This document shows positions 8,747 to 17,340 of a stretch of 64,000 nucleotides of DNA, piece after piece. The position numbers were made by a program, and so were the translations under genes. Source of the DNA: Cephaloticoccus primus (GTDB lineage Bacteria; Verrucomicrobiota; Verrucomicrobiia; Opitutales; Opitutaceae); the NCBI RefSeq assembly GCF_001580015.1, contig NZ_LSZQ01000046.1:27121-91120 (forward strand). Reading direction: 5' to 3'. Below the pieces are notes generated by a model, which worked only from the letters and a program-made list of their open reading frames with translations, had not been told where the DNA came from and did not search any database. Each line of letters starts with the position of its first letter. Within the stretch, counting starts at the first letter, position 1.

Positions 8747-9114
8747 GGCGGCGCGCAAGGGCGGCCCTGCGCGGGCGGCGGCAGGCGATGCCTGCTCCCA
8801 TTTACTGTGCGGTTTGCTCGGCGGGCGGAACGCCCGCCGAGCAAACCGCACAGTAGAATAAACTCCCTGAATGGAGCTCAGGTGGGAGTTTAACCCGTAA
8901 ACTTTTTCGCCGCGCCCCAATGGGTTTCCGCTTCATTTGCATTTGAGGCCACATTTCCCAGTCGCAACGCGACTGGGGGGCAAATTTGGGAATCGTGCTT
9001 CGACGCGCAGCGTCGAGGCCGATTCCCAAATTGAATGGCACGTGGCGCCACGCCACCGCCCCACGCGCAGGGGTCTTCGACCCTTTCATTTTGCGAGCCG
9101 CTCGTTGGTGCGCC
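8747..9114 (+). repeat. NPE copy 2 (forward), between divergent genes
   Basis: The left end carries the GCCC-TGCGC-GGGC form of the terminal hairpin. Next come the GCAGGC hairpin, a perfect 25-bp-arm palindrome (8803-8827 / 8831-8855, loop GAA), the beta-type hairpin (ACTCCC...GGGAGT), the core AAACTTTTTCGCCGCGCCC, the CCAGTCGC-AAC-GCGACTGG hairpin, and the alternative inner stem TTTGGGAATCG/CGATTCCCAAA. The right end is GTGGCGCCAC plus CCCCACGCG, then an F cassette in reverse. It is the only copy flanked by two gene starts. Confidence 0.92.
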
Positions 9115-9164
9115 GTCTTCTCTGCCGCTTGCATAATCCGGTGGCACTCGCAGCGTCGCGCGCG

Positions 9165-10859
9165 ATGTCGGCCAATTTTGCGCGCCTCGTCTTTGCCCTG
9201 ACCGCGGTGTTCTTCGCCGCGTTTTTTCTGTGGCCGATTCTCCAGATCCTGAAGGGTGGTTTCTTCGATGCCGATGGCCGCTTCACGGTGGAGTACTTTG
9301 CGGTGCTACTGAGCGACCCACTCTACCTCGGCGGGCTGCGAAACTCCTTCCTGCTCGCCTGCGCGACGACGGTGCTGGCGATGCTCGTCGCCCTGCCGCT
9401 GGCCTTCGTCTCCGAGCGCTTCGCCTTTCCCGGGAAGACGCTGCTCGGCTCGCTCGTCCTCGTGCCGATGATCCTGCCGCCCTTTGTCGGCGCGATAGGG
9501 ATCAGGCAAATCTTCGGCCAGTACGGCGCAGTAAACAGCCTGCTGATCGCGAGCGGCTTGCGGCCCGAGGGCTGGGCCTTCGACTGGTTTGCGCTCAACC
9601 AGTTCTGGGGCGTCGCGCTGATCCAGGCGCTCTCGCTGTACCCGATCATCTACCTCAACGCCGTCGCCGCGCTCGCCAACATCGACCCGGCGATGGAAGA
9701 GGCCGCCGAAAACCTCGGCTGTACGGGGCTGCGCCGGTTTTTCAAAATCACGCTGCCGCTCATCAAGCCCGGGCTCTTCGCGGGCGGCACCATCGTGTTT
9801 ATCTGGGCCTTCACGGAGCTGGGCACACCGCTGGTCTTTGACTACGCGCGCGTCACGCCCGTGCAGATCTACTACGGGCTGCGCGACATCGGCGGAAACC
9901 CGTTTCCCTACGCACTGGTCACGGTGATGCTCGCAAGCTCGGTCGCGCTCTACGCGCTGGGCAAGGGACTCTTTGGCCGCAGCGGCCACGCCACGGCACC
10001 CAAGGCCGCGACGACGAGCGGCCCGCGCGAGCTGCCGCCGCTGCGCCGCGCGCTGTGCACGCTACTGTTCGCGAGCGTGACCTTTGTCGCGATCCTGCCG
10101 CACCTGGGCGTCGTGCTCGTCGCCTTTTCGAGCGACTGGTACGGCAGCGTCCTGCCGCGGGGCTTCACGCTCGAAAACTTCGGGCTCGCGCTCGGCCGCG
10201 AGCTCACCGTCCCCGCAATCGCCAACAGTCTGAAGTTCGCCAGCCTCTCCACACTCATCGACATCGGGCTCGGCATCGCCATCGCCTACGTCGTCGTCCG
10301 CAGCCGGCTCGCCGGCCGCCAGGTGCTGGACTCGCTCGCCATGATGCCGCTGGCCGTGCCCGGGCTGGTGCTCGCCTTTGGCTACCTCGCGATGTCGCAG
10401 GAGGGGCGTCTCTTTGACTTCATAAACCCGGTCGAAAACCCGAGCGTCCTGCTCATCATCGCCTACTCCGTGCGCCGCCTGCCCTACGTCGTGCGCTCCG
10501 CCGTGGCCGGTTTTCAGCAGACCAGCGAGACGCTCGAAGAAGCCGCGCAAAACCTCGGCTGCCCACCGCTAAAGGCGACGATCAAAATCACCCTGCCGCT
10601 CATCATGGCCAACCTGATCGCCGGCGGGCTGCTCGCCTTTTCCTTCGCCATGCTCGAAGTCTCCGACTCGCTGATCCTCGCGCAAAAACAGCTCTACTAC
10701 CCGATCACCAAGGCGATCATGGAGCTCTTCCAGCTCATCGGTGAGGGCAAGTTTATCGCCAGCGCACTCGGCGTCTGGGCAATGGTTTTCCTGGGCGTGA
10801 CAATCGTCGGCATGAGCCTGCTGCTCGGCAAAAAACTCGGCGCGATCTTCCGCGTTTAA
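9165..10859 (+). CDS. Two-domain iron(III)-type ABC transporter permease (FbpB/SfuB family)
   Basis: A 564-residue inner-membrane protein with about 12 predicted membrane segments in two homologous halves. Each half carries the cytoplasmic EAA loop that docks the ATPase: MEEAAENLGCTGLRRFFKITLPLIKPG in the first, LEEAAQNLGCPPLKATIKITLPLIMAN in the second. This duplicated layout is typical of Fe(III) and some phosphonate/thiamine importers. No binding protein or ATPase gene adjoins it, so the substrate is unknown. The open frame extends upstream into the repeat, but ATG 9165 gives the normal N-terminus and lies beyond the repeat. Confidence 0.88.
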   Translation: MSANFARLVFALTAVFFAAFFLWPILQILKGGFFDADGRFTVEYFAVLLSDPLYLGGLRNSFLLACATTVLAMLVALPLAFVSERFAFPGKTLLGSLVLVPMILPPFVGAIGIRQIFGQYGAVNSLLIASGLRPEGWAFDWFALNQFWGVALIQALSLYPIIYLNAVAALANIDPAMEEAAENLGCTGLRRFFKITLPLIKPGLFAGGTIVFIWAFTELGTPLVFDYARVTPVQIYYGLRDIGGNPFPYALVTVMLASSVALYALGKGLFGRSGHATAPKAATTSGPRELPPLRRALCTLLFASVTFVAILPHLGVVLVAFSSDWYGSVLPRGFTLENFGLALGRELTVPAIANSLKFASLSTLIDIGLGIAIAYVVVRSRLAGRQVLDSLAMMPLAVPGLVLAFGYLAMSQEGRLFDFINPVENPSVLLIIAYSVRRLPYVVRSAVAGFQQTSETLEEAAQNLGCPPLKATIKITLPLIMANLIAGGLLAFSFAMLEVSDSLILAQKQLYYPITKAIMELFQLIGEGKFIASALGVWAMVFLGVTIVGMSLLLGKKLGAIFRV

Positions 10860-10890
10860 AAAGCGTATCCAACGAATTGATACGACTCCT

Positions 10891-11275
10891 GACGAGGCCC
10901 CAACGAGGGCCTCGCTGGATAAAAGAGTCGAAGACTCCACTGCGCGTGGGGCGGCAGGGCGGCCCTACGCGGGCGGCGGCAGGCGGTGCCTGCTCCCATT
11001 TACTGTGCGGTTTGTACATCGGGCGTTCCGCCCGATGCACAAACCACACAGTTGAAAACTTCCGACCTTCGGTCGGGTAGGAGTTTACCCGTAAACTTTC
11101 TCACCTCGCCCCAATGGGTACTCGCTCCATTCGCATTTGATGCCTCGCGTCCTGTCGCGAAGCGACAGGGGGGGAGATCCTTAAATTTGCGATTTTGTTC
11201 GGGCGCAAAGCGCACGTGGCAAAATCGCAAATTGAATGGCACGTGGCGCCACGCCACCGCCCCACGCGGAGTGGG
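10891..11275 (+). repeat. NPE copy 3 (forward), preceded by an F cassette
   Basis: An F cassette (GACGAGGCCC-CAACGA-GGGCCTCG, then GAGTC-GAA-GACTC) leads into the terminal hairpin at 10937. Then follow the GCCC-TACGC-GGGC hairpin, GCAGGC/GCCTGC, the long palindrome (one mismatch, TACAT against ATGCA), the CCGACC-TTC-GGTCGG hairpin, a variant core (TTTCTCACCTCGCCCC, shared with copy 1), the CTGTCGC-GAA-GCGACAG hairpin, the TTTGCGATTTTG inner stem and the right terminal repeat. It lies between two plus-strand genes. Confidence 0.92.
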
Positions 11276-11399
11276 CTAAAAAGGCGTGCGTTAAGTGCCG
11301 CGCTCCCCAACGGCTAACGCCAGCCAGGCGACCAAGCCACCACAACGCCTCACTCACACGCGCCCGACCGCGCCCCTCCCGCCTCCTCCCGCCCGCCGC

Positions 11400-12278
11400 A
11401 TGTTTTATCTGATCCTCACCTCGCTGACCTGGGCCTTTTCCTTCGGTCTGATCAAAGGCCAGCTCACCACGCTGGACCCGACTGCCGTCGTCGTGCTGCG
11501 GCTCCTCTTTGCGGCACTCGTTTTTGTGCCCTTTTTAAAACTGCGGCGCATCCCCGCGCGCCAAGCGTGGCGGCTGGCGTCCATCGGTGCGCTCCAGTTT
11601 GGCATCATGTACACGCTGTACCTGCGCGCCTTTGCGTTTCTGGCCGCGCACGAAGTCGTGCTCTTCACGATCTTCACACCCGTTTATGTCGCGCTGCTCG
11701 ATGCGGCGATTGAGCGCCGCTGGCAGTGGCGGCATTTCTGGGCGGCGCTGCTCTCGATTGCGGGGGCCTCGGTCATGCTCTGGCACTCACTCGCGCTGGC
11801 GGGCATCGCAGCGGGCTTCGGCCTCATGCAACTGTCCAACCTGTGCTTCGCGCTCGGCCAGCTCGCCTGGCGGCGCGAGCGGGCACGCGCTCCTGCCGGC
11901 CTTCGTGAGCGCGAGCTTTTCGGGCTGCTCTACCTCGGCGCGCTCGGCGCGAGCCTCGCCGCTTCGCTCTTCAGCACCGACTGGCCCGGCTTTCGCCCCA
12001 GTGCCGCCCAGCTCGGCACCATCGCCTACCTGGGAATCATCGCCTCGGGCATCGGTTTCTTCTGGTGGAACCTCGGCGCCCTCCGCGTCAACGCGGGCAC
12101 CCTCGCCGTGATGAACAACGCGAAAATCCCGATCGGCGTCCTCGTCTCGCTCCTCTTTTTTCGCGAGCAAGCGGCAGTCCCGCAATTACTCCTCAGCGGC
12201 GCACTGATGCTCAGCGCCGTGGCCCTCGCCGAAGGCTGGCTGACAAAATACCGCCCGCGCCCACCTGCGGCAGTCTGA
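11400..12278 (+). CDS. EamA/DMT-superfamily transporter
   Basis: A 292-residue inner-membrane protein with about ten hydrophobic segments arranged as two EamA halves. The first begins LTSLTWAFSFGLIKGQLTTLDPTAVVVLRLLFAALVF. The second contains YLGIIASGIGFFWWNLGALRVNAGTLAVMNNAKIPIGVLVSLLFFREQ, the typical last-three-helix pattern. Family members export amino acids or other small metabolites; no substrate can be named. ATG 11400 removes a Pro/Ala-rich leader in the open frame that is unlikely to be translated. NPE elements flank it on both sides. Confidence 0.85.
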   Translation: MFYLILTSLTWAFSFGLIKGQLTTLDPTAVVVLRLLFAALVFVPFLKLRRIPARQAWRLASIGALQFGIMYTLYLRAFAFLAAHEVVLFTIFTPVYVALLDAAIERRWQWRHFWAALLSIAGASVMLWHSLALAGIAAGFGLMQLSNLCFALGQLAWRRERARAPAGLRERELFGLLYLGALGASLAASLFSTDWPGFRPSAAQLGTIAYLGIIASGIGFFWWNLGALRVNAGTLAVMNNAKIPIGVLVSLLFFREQAAVPQLLLSGALMLSAVALAEGWLTKYRPRPPAAV

Positions 12279-12295
12279 CCGACGCTTCCAGAAGC

Positions 12296-12665
12296 CCCCA
12301 CTGCGCGTGGGGCGCGGTCGCAGACCGGTCTTATGGCGGTGCCTGCTCCCATTTACTGTGCGGTTTGCTCGGCGGGCGTACCGCCCGCCGAGCAAACCGC
12401 ACAGTAGAAAGGGCCCGACCATTAGTCGGTGATTCAACCCGTCAACTTTTTCGCCGCGCCCAAACGGGCTCCATCTGCATTTTGAGTTTCTTCCCAGTCG
12501 CAACGCGACTGGGGAAGGTCCCGTTAAATTTGCGATTTTGGGCGGGAGGGCGGGTGCAAAGCGCACGGGCAAAATCGCAAATTCAATGGAAGTGGCGACC
12601 GACGAGCCGCCAACGAGCGGCTCGCAAAATAAAGGGGTCTGCGACCCCGCCCCACGCGTAGGGGC
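12296..12665 (+). repeat. NPE copy 4 (forward), F cassette in the right end
   Basis: It starts 17 bp after the EamA stop. It shows the terminal hairpin, the long perfect palindrome (CTCGG/CCGAG segment, loop TAC), a degenerate CCGACC hairpin, the core with AACTTTTTCGCCGCGCCC, the CCAGTCGC hairpin and the TTTGCGATTTTG inner stem. The right end is interrupted by an F cassette: GAGCCGC-CAACGA-GCGGCTC, AAAATAAA, GGGTC-TGC-GACCC, followed by CCCCACGCG. Confidence 0.92.
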
Positions 12666-12730
12666 ATGCGCTGGAATGGCGGCGGAGCAGGCTTGCCTCG
12701 CCGATGGGAGATTTCAGCGTGGGCGGCCTT

Positions 12731-13708
12731 ATGCCCCTCACCCAAGAATTACTCGCCGAGCTCCACAACTATCAGGGCCGCAACCCGCGCCCGGCCGACT
12801 TTGATGCGTATTGGGACGCCGCCCTCCGCGAGCTCGATGCCACTGACCCGCAGCCCGAGCTCGTCCCCAGCAAAGAGCTCAGCCCCCGAAACAGCGAGGC
12901 CTTTGACCTGTGGTTCACCGGTGTGGGAGGCGCGCGGGTTTACGCCAGATACCTGCGCCCCAAAAATCGCGCGGAGGGAGGAGCCGACGGGAAATGCCCG
13001 GCGCTCCTTCAGTTTCACGGCTATGCGGGAAGCAGTCAGCGATTTCTGTCCAAACTCGTCTACAGCGGCGAAGGCTTTTGCGTCGCGGCACTCGACGCCC
13101 GCGGCCAGGGCGGCCGCTCCGAGGACAACAGCACCGTGCGCGGCACCACTTACATGGGGCACATCGTTCGCGGCATCGACGACCCCGATCCGCGCAAACT
13201 GCTCTTCCGCCAGATCTTCCTCGATACCGCGCAGCTCGCCCGCGTCCTTATGCGCTTCGAGGAAGTCGACCCAGAGCGGCTCGGAGTGATCGGCTGTTCG
13301 CAGGGCGGTGGACTCGGGCTGGCCTGCGCCGCACTGGAGCCGCGCATCAAACGCGCGGTCATCGGGGCGCCCTTTCTCTGCGACTACCGCCGCGTATGGG
13401 AGACAGACCGCGCCGTCGATGCCTACGGCGAACTCGGCCACTACTTCTACAACTTCGATCCCAAACATGAGCGCGCCGACCAGATTTTTACCCGACTCGG
13501 CTACGTCGACTGCCAACACCTCGCGCCCCGCATCAAAGCCCAGGTCCAATTCTACACCGGGCTGATGGACACCATCACGCCGCCGCATACCCAATTCGCA
13601 GCCTACAATAAAATCACCTCGCCCAAGGAGCTGGTCGTCTACCCCGCCACCGGTCACGACGTGCCCTTCGAGTGCGACCAATCCCTCCAGTTCCTGCTCG
13701 GCCTCTGA
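12731..13708 (+). CDS. CE7-family acetyl (xylan) esterase / cephalosporin C deacetylase
   Basis: A 325-residue alpha/beta hydrolase of the AXE1 (CE7) family, which removes acetyl groups from xylo-oligosaccharides and related small substrates. Family marks are visible in order: the oxyanion-loop region HGYAGSSQRF, DARGQGGRS, the nucleophile GCSQGGG, the acid TGLMDTITPPHTQFAAYN and the base YPATGHD. The last motif is usually GHE, so Asp replaces Glu. There is no signal peptide, so the enzyme is probably cytosolic and acts on imported sugars. Its stop is 3 bp from that of the convergent TPR gene. ATG 12731 (MPLTQEL) is preferred to the upstream start at 12704. Confidence 0.9.
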   Translation: MPLTQELLAELHNYQGRNPRPADFDAYWDAALRELDATDPQPELVPSKELSPRNSEAFDLWFTGVGGARVYARYLRPKNRAEGGADGKCPALLQFHGYAGSSQRFLSKLVYSGEGFCVAALDARGQGGRSEDNSTVRGTTYMGHIVRGIDDPDPRKLLFRQIFLDTAQLARVLMRFEEVDPERLGVIGCSQGGGLGLACAALEPRIKRAVIGAPFLCDYRRVWETDRAVDAYGELGHYFYNFDPKHERADQIFTRLGYVDCQHLAPRIKAQVQFYTGLMDTITPPHTQFAAYNKITSPKELVVYPATGHDVPFECDQSLQFLLGL

Positions 13709-13710
13709 GG

Positions 13711-14352
13711 CTACGGTTTTTTGAGTTTGCTGCGGAAGTCGCCTTCCGCCGCCCAGTTTCCCTTCTCCAGCGTTTGGGCGATTGAGGCTTTGCGCATGAG
13801 TGCCTGCGCGGTGCCGTCGACCGGATTTTGCGCTAAAAGCGCGTCGGCCGCGCTCAGGGCTTCGGTGTGACGCCCGGCGGCCAAGAGGGCCTCGCCGAGT
13901 GCCAGCAGATTTGCCTGATTGCGTGGCTCAATCTCGCGGATCGCTTCGTAGGCAAAGACGGAGGTATCGGCCCAGCCCAGTGCCGCAGCGGCTTCGCCCA
14001 TGAGCGTGAGCGCCGCAATGTCGTAGGGATTTTTGAGCAAGTGCCGTTCTGCCAAACGGAGTCGCCCTCGCGGATTTTTGGCCCGCCTCGCCGACACAGT
14101 CAGGAGCAGCGCAGAGAGTCCGCCGCGAGCTTTCCGCAGCCATGTGGGCCACAGCGCGATTTTTTTGACAAGGGCCGCCCGTTGAAGCCGGCGGGCAGCC
14201 AAGCACTCGGGCCGCGCCGCAAGGATCGTTTCGCAGGCAGTGAGCGCGTAGTCCCAATTGCCCTGCTCAAAAGCGCGGCGAGCGTTTTCAAACAGCTTTT
14301 GCTGCGGCGCACTCAGCGCATCCTGCGGGCGAGGTGGCGGGGCAGCCGACAT
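13711..14352 (-). CDS. Tetratricopeptide-repeat protein of unknown role
   Basis: A 213-residue, Ala-rich protein. The N-terminal segment (QKLFENARRAFEQGNWDYALTACETILAARPECLAARRLQRA) and the C-terminal part (DTSVFAYEAIREIEPRNQANLLALGEALLAAGRHTEALSAADALLAQNP) fit tandem TPR units. In between is a basic linker (WPTWLRKARGGLSALLLTVSARRAKNPRGRLRLAER) that may contact a membrane or nucleic acid. It has no signal peptide and no enzymatic motif. TPR proteins act as scaffolds; the partner is unknown. Confidence 0.75.
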   Translation of the reverse strand: MSAAPPPRPQDALSAPQQKLFENARRAFEQGNWDYALTACETILAARPECLAARRLQRAALVKKIALWPTWLRKARGGLSALLLTVSARRAKNPRGRLRLAERHLLKNPYDIAALTLMGEAAAALGWADTSVFAYEAIREIEPRNQANLLALGEALLAAGRHTEALSAADALLAQNPVDGTAQALMRKASIAQTLEKGNWAAEGDFRSKLKKP

Positions 14353-14420
14353 GTAGCCGACTCAAGGCCTCAGCCACTCGCCGAGCAAGTCAGTGCTGCA
14401 AGGCTTCCCGTCGCAGACCT

Positions 14421-14780
14421 CCACTACGCGTGGGGCGGTGGCGGGTCGCCACTTCCATTGAATTTGCGATTTTGCCGCGTGCGCTGCGCGCCCGAACAAA
14501 ATCGCAAATTTACATGAACCTCCCCTGTCGCGTTGCGACAGGACTGGAAGCATCAAATGCGAATGAAGCGGAAAACTCATTGGGGGCGGACTTTTTGGGC
14601 TAACAGGGAATCCAGCTCCGGACGCGGCGGCAACGACACCCCGCCCGAAAAGCCAGTTGAAGACCCCGACCGAAGGTCGGGTATCCCTTACTGTGCCGCT
14701 TGTTTGTCGGGCAGAAGGCCCGATGAACAAGCGGCACAGTAAATGGGTGCAGGCACCGCCTGCCACCCCACGCGCAGTGG
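14421..14780 (-). repeat. NPE copy 5 (reverse)
   Basis: It lies between the TPR gene start and the glmM stop. It begins CCACTACGCGTGG with a GTGGC/GCCAC hairpin, then shows the TTTGCGATTTTG inner stem, CTGTCGC-GTT-GCGACAG, a diverged core with an extra spacer of about 60 bp, and CCGACC-GAA-GGTCGG. The long palindrome has GTGCCGCTTG/CAAGCGGCAC arms, so both arms moved together from GCGGTTTG to GCCGCTTG. It ends with GCAGGC/GCCTGC and CCCCACGCGCAGTGG. Confidence 0.9.
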
Positions 14781-14795
14781 CGGTCTTGGACTGAT

Positions 14796-16265
14796 TTATT
14801 GGGTGGGCTCAAAGAGTCCGTCGGCTCGGGCGGCGGTTTCGAGCTGGGCAAGCGCGCCTGCGGCAAGCGTCTCTTCGCCTGCTTCGACGAGGAAGCGCAG
14901 CTTCAGCTCCGTACCCGAGTAGCGCACCATCACGCGGCCCGTTCCTACGCAGCCAGTGGTGGCGGTTTCCCCGCTTTTATTAAATGCGGCTTCCAGCTCC
15001 CGAATCGCCGTCTGGAGTTTCGGACAGCTCCCGAGAGCGCGCCGTTCGGGCACGCGATGAGCCGAGGTTTTTTGCGGAAATTTCCGGAGCTCGCCGCGAA
15101 GCGCGGAAAGCGGTTGGCCGCTGCGCCGCATCACATCGATCACGCGCAGCGCGGTGACGAGTCCATCGCCCGTCGGTGAAATATCCGCGCAGATGATGTG
15201 GCCACTCGATTCGCCGCCGAGGGCCGCGCCTTCGGCGCGCATCCGCTCGCTGACGTAGCGGTCGCCCACGTTGGTTCGCAGCACGCGCCCGCCTGCGGCA
15301 CCAATCGCCGCATCGACGCCCAGATTACTCTGCACGGTGATCACCAGCGTATCGCGGGCCAGCGCCCCGCGCCGCAGCGCATCCAGTGCGAGGATCGTTA
15401 AAATCTCGTCGCCATCGAGCACCGCCCCGAGCTCGTCGATCAAGATGCAGCGGTCGCCATCGCCATCGTGGACGACGCCGAGCCGCGCGCCGGATTCGCG
15501 CACGAGCGCGGCGAGCTTTTCGGGATGCTCGCTGCCCAGGCCGGCATTGATGTTGTGCCCGTCTGGCTGGTCGCCGATCCCCACGATCTCCGCGCCGAGC
15601 GCGCGCAACGCGACCGGGGTCGCGCTCACAGTCGCGCCGTTGGCCGTATCGACCGCGATCCGCCAGCCCGCCAGCGACTGCGCGGGCAATAGCTGCGCGT
15701 GCGCCTGCACGTAAGCCGTGAGCGCAGTCTCGTCGCACGCGGTTGTTTGGGCTGCCTCCACCGCGCCGAGTGGCACTGCCTCGGGCAGCAGGTGCTCGAT
15801 CTGCGCCTCATCCGCATCGGTGAGTTTCGTACCGAAGGAGGTGAAAAACTTGATCCCGTTATCGCTCGCCGGATTGTGCGAGGCGGTGATCACGACGCCG
15901 AGCGCGGCGCCCGTCGTCTTGACCGCACGCGCGACCGCCGGAGTCGGCAGCACGCCGAGCCGCACCGGCTCGGCCCCCGCCGCGAGCACGCCCGCGATTA
16001 CGCCGCGCTCAAGTTCCGGGCCGCTCGCCCGCGTGTCGCGGCCGATGAGCACGCGCAAAGGCCGCGCCCCCTCGCTCCTGCGTTCATCGGCTCCGGCAAC
16101 TTCACGGGTGCCGCCCTCACTACCAGCCACGCTGCCACTGCGGCCCGCCTGGGTCTTCGCCCACTCGACGGCTGCCGCACTCAAGCGAGCAAAAAAATCG
16201 GGATTCACGAGTGCGCCGCCGACCGGCCCGCGCACGCCGTCAGTACCAAAGTAACGGCGGCTCAT
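14796..16265 (-). CDS. glmM: Phosphoglucosamine mutase
   Basis: It converts glucosamine-6-phosphate to glucosamine-1-phosphate on the way to UDP-GlcNAc. Its length is 489 residues against a usual 445-450. Motifs seen: start YFGTDGVRGPVG, the phosphoserine loop TASHNPASDNGIKFF, the metal loop DGDGDR, GGESSGHII, and the phosphate-binding RYSGTE near the C-terminus. The extra length is a Gly/Ser/Glu-rich insertion of about 30 residues (roughly 44-72, AGRSGSVAGSEGGTREVAG...) before VLIGRDTR. Its ATG overlaps the trpD stop (ATGA), so the two are translationally coupled. GlmS, the preceding enzyme of the pathway, is at 42071. Confidence 0.95.
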   Translation of the reverse strand: MSRRYFGTDGVRGPVGGALVNPDFFARLSAAAVEWAKTQAGRSGSVAGSEGGTREVAGADERRSEGARPLRVLIGRDTRASGPELERGVIAGVLAAGAEPVRLGVLPTPAVARAVKTTGAALGVVITASHNPASDNGIKFFTSFGTKLTDADEAQIEHLLPEAVPLGAVEAAQTTACDETALTAYVQAHAQLLPAQSLAGWRIAVDTANGATVSATPVALRALGAEIVGIGDQPDGHNINAGLGSEHPEKLAALVRESGARLGVVHDGDGDRCILIDELGAVLDGDEILTILALDALRRGALARDTLVITVQSNLGVDAAIGAAGGRVLRTNVGDRYVSERMRAEGAALGGESSGHIICADISPTGDGLVTALRVIDVMRRSGQPLSALRGELRKFPQKTSAHRVPERRALGSCPKLQTAIRELEAAFNKSGETATTGCVGTGRVMVRYSGTELKLRFLVEAGEETLAAGALAQLETAARADGLFEPTQ

Positions 16266-17311
16266 GCGTTGCGGTAAAATTGGCGGGTGTCCTCGATCTT
16301 GCGGCGCACTGCCCCGCCAAGCAGCAGCTCGCGCGCGGGCTCAAGTCCGTCTTCGACGGTCTTGGTCTTGCCCACCAGCCAGAGCGAAATCGCCGCGTTG
16401 AGGACGACCGTGTCTTCGAGCCCGCGCGGGGCTTTGCCCGCGAGCAGGGCCTCGACGATTGCGAGGTTTTGCGCGAGGTCGCCGCCCTGGAGATCGGCAA
16501 ACGAGGCGGGCTGCAACCCGTAGTGCTCGGGCTCCCAGGTCGCGTCGATCGCCGCCGCGCGGCCCACACCGACAACGCGGTTACGGGTCGCCGTAGTGAC
16601 TTCGTCGATCCCTTTGCCCTCAGAAATCACGCCGTGGACGACGAGCCCTGCTTGCGGCTCCAGCGCCGCGAGCGCCGCCGCCAGCCGCGGCACCCATGTT
16701 TTGGAAAAACTGCCGAGCAGCACATGCGCGGGACGCCCCGGGTTAATGAGCGGCCCGAGGATGTTAAACACCGTGCGCTTGCCCTGCCCCGCGAGCGTTT
16801 TGCGCACCGGCGTGATGTGCTTGAAGGCGGGGTGAAAATTGGGCGCGAAGAAAAACACAAAGCCGAGCTCCTCCATCGCGCGGCGCAGCACTGCGGGCGG
16901 CGCGAAAAGATCGACGCCCAGCGCGGCCAGCAGATCCGCGCTGCCGCACTTCGAGGTGATCCCGCGGTTACCGTGCTTCATCGCCGGAACGCCCGCCGCC
17001 GCCAGCGTGAGCACGACCAGGCTCGATATGTTAAACCCGCCCGAGTGGTCGCCGCCCGTCCCCACAATGTCGATCGCGCGCGCCGCCCAGTCCTGCATCC
17101 CGGGGTCGAGCGCGCGCCGGCGAAACGCCCGTGCAAACGCTGCGATTTCCCCGGCTGTCTCGCCTTTTTCGGACAACGCGCTGAGGAAGTCCGCCTTCTC
17201 AAAATCCGGCACCTCGGGCGACTCCAGCGCCTGCGTCGCCGCCTCCACCTGCTCCGCCGAGAGCTCGGCGCCCTCCAGAAGCTGCGCGGTCAATTCTTTT
17301 AAAATGGGCAT
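16262..17311 (-). CDS. trpD: Anthranilate phosphoribosyltransferase
   Basis: It transfers phosphoribose from PRPP to anthranilate, the second step of tryptophan synthesis. It has 349 residues, the normal length. Family motifs are present: DIVGTGGDHSGGFNIS (PRPP loop), KHGNRGITSKCGSADLLAALG, and HPAFKHITPVRKTLAGQGKRTVFNILGPLINP. Its start is ATG 17311; the longer open frame to 17596 is Arg/Ala-rich and overlaps the divergent uppP gene. It is coupled to glmM by an ATGA overlap and separated from trpE, which is at 44187. Confidence 0.95.
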   Translation of the reverse strand: MPILKELTAQLLEGAELSAEQVEAATQALESPEVPDFEKADFLSALSEKGETAGEIAAFARAFRRRALDPGMQDWAARAIDIVGTGGDHSGGFNISSLVVLTLAAAGVPAMKHGNRGITSKCGSADLLAALGVDLFAPPAVLRRAMEELGFVFFFAPNFHPAFKHITPVRKTLAGQGKRTVFNILGPLINPGRPAHVLLGSFSKTWVPRLAAALAALEPQAGLVVHGVISEGKGIDEVTTATRNRVVGVGRAAAIDATWEPEHYGLQPASFADLQGGDLAQNLAIVEALLAGKAPRGLEDTVVLNAAISLWLVGKTKTVEDGLEPARELLLGGAVRRKIEDTRQFYRNA

Positions 17312-17340
17312 GTCCGCACAAGGCAGCCAAGCCAGCCTCA

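Noticed and set aside
8699..8920. Many short open frames in the intergenic elements (for example near 4916, 8802, 10753, 12186, 29740, 40304, 45751 and 60444)
   Set aside because: Their peptides recur because the DNA repeats recur, on both strands and in several frames. They follow no codon pattern and have no ribosome sites, so they are products of repeat DNA, not genes.
9030..9060. Sigma-54 promoter in the TGGCACG of the repeat right end
   Set aside because: A -24-like TGGCACG is present in many copies, but no TTGC-type -12 element follows at the right distance. The sequence is part of the GTGGCGCCAC hairpin.
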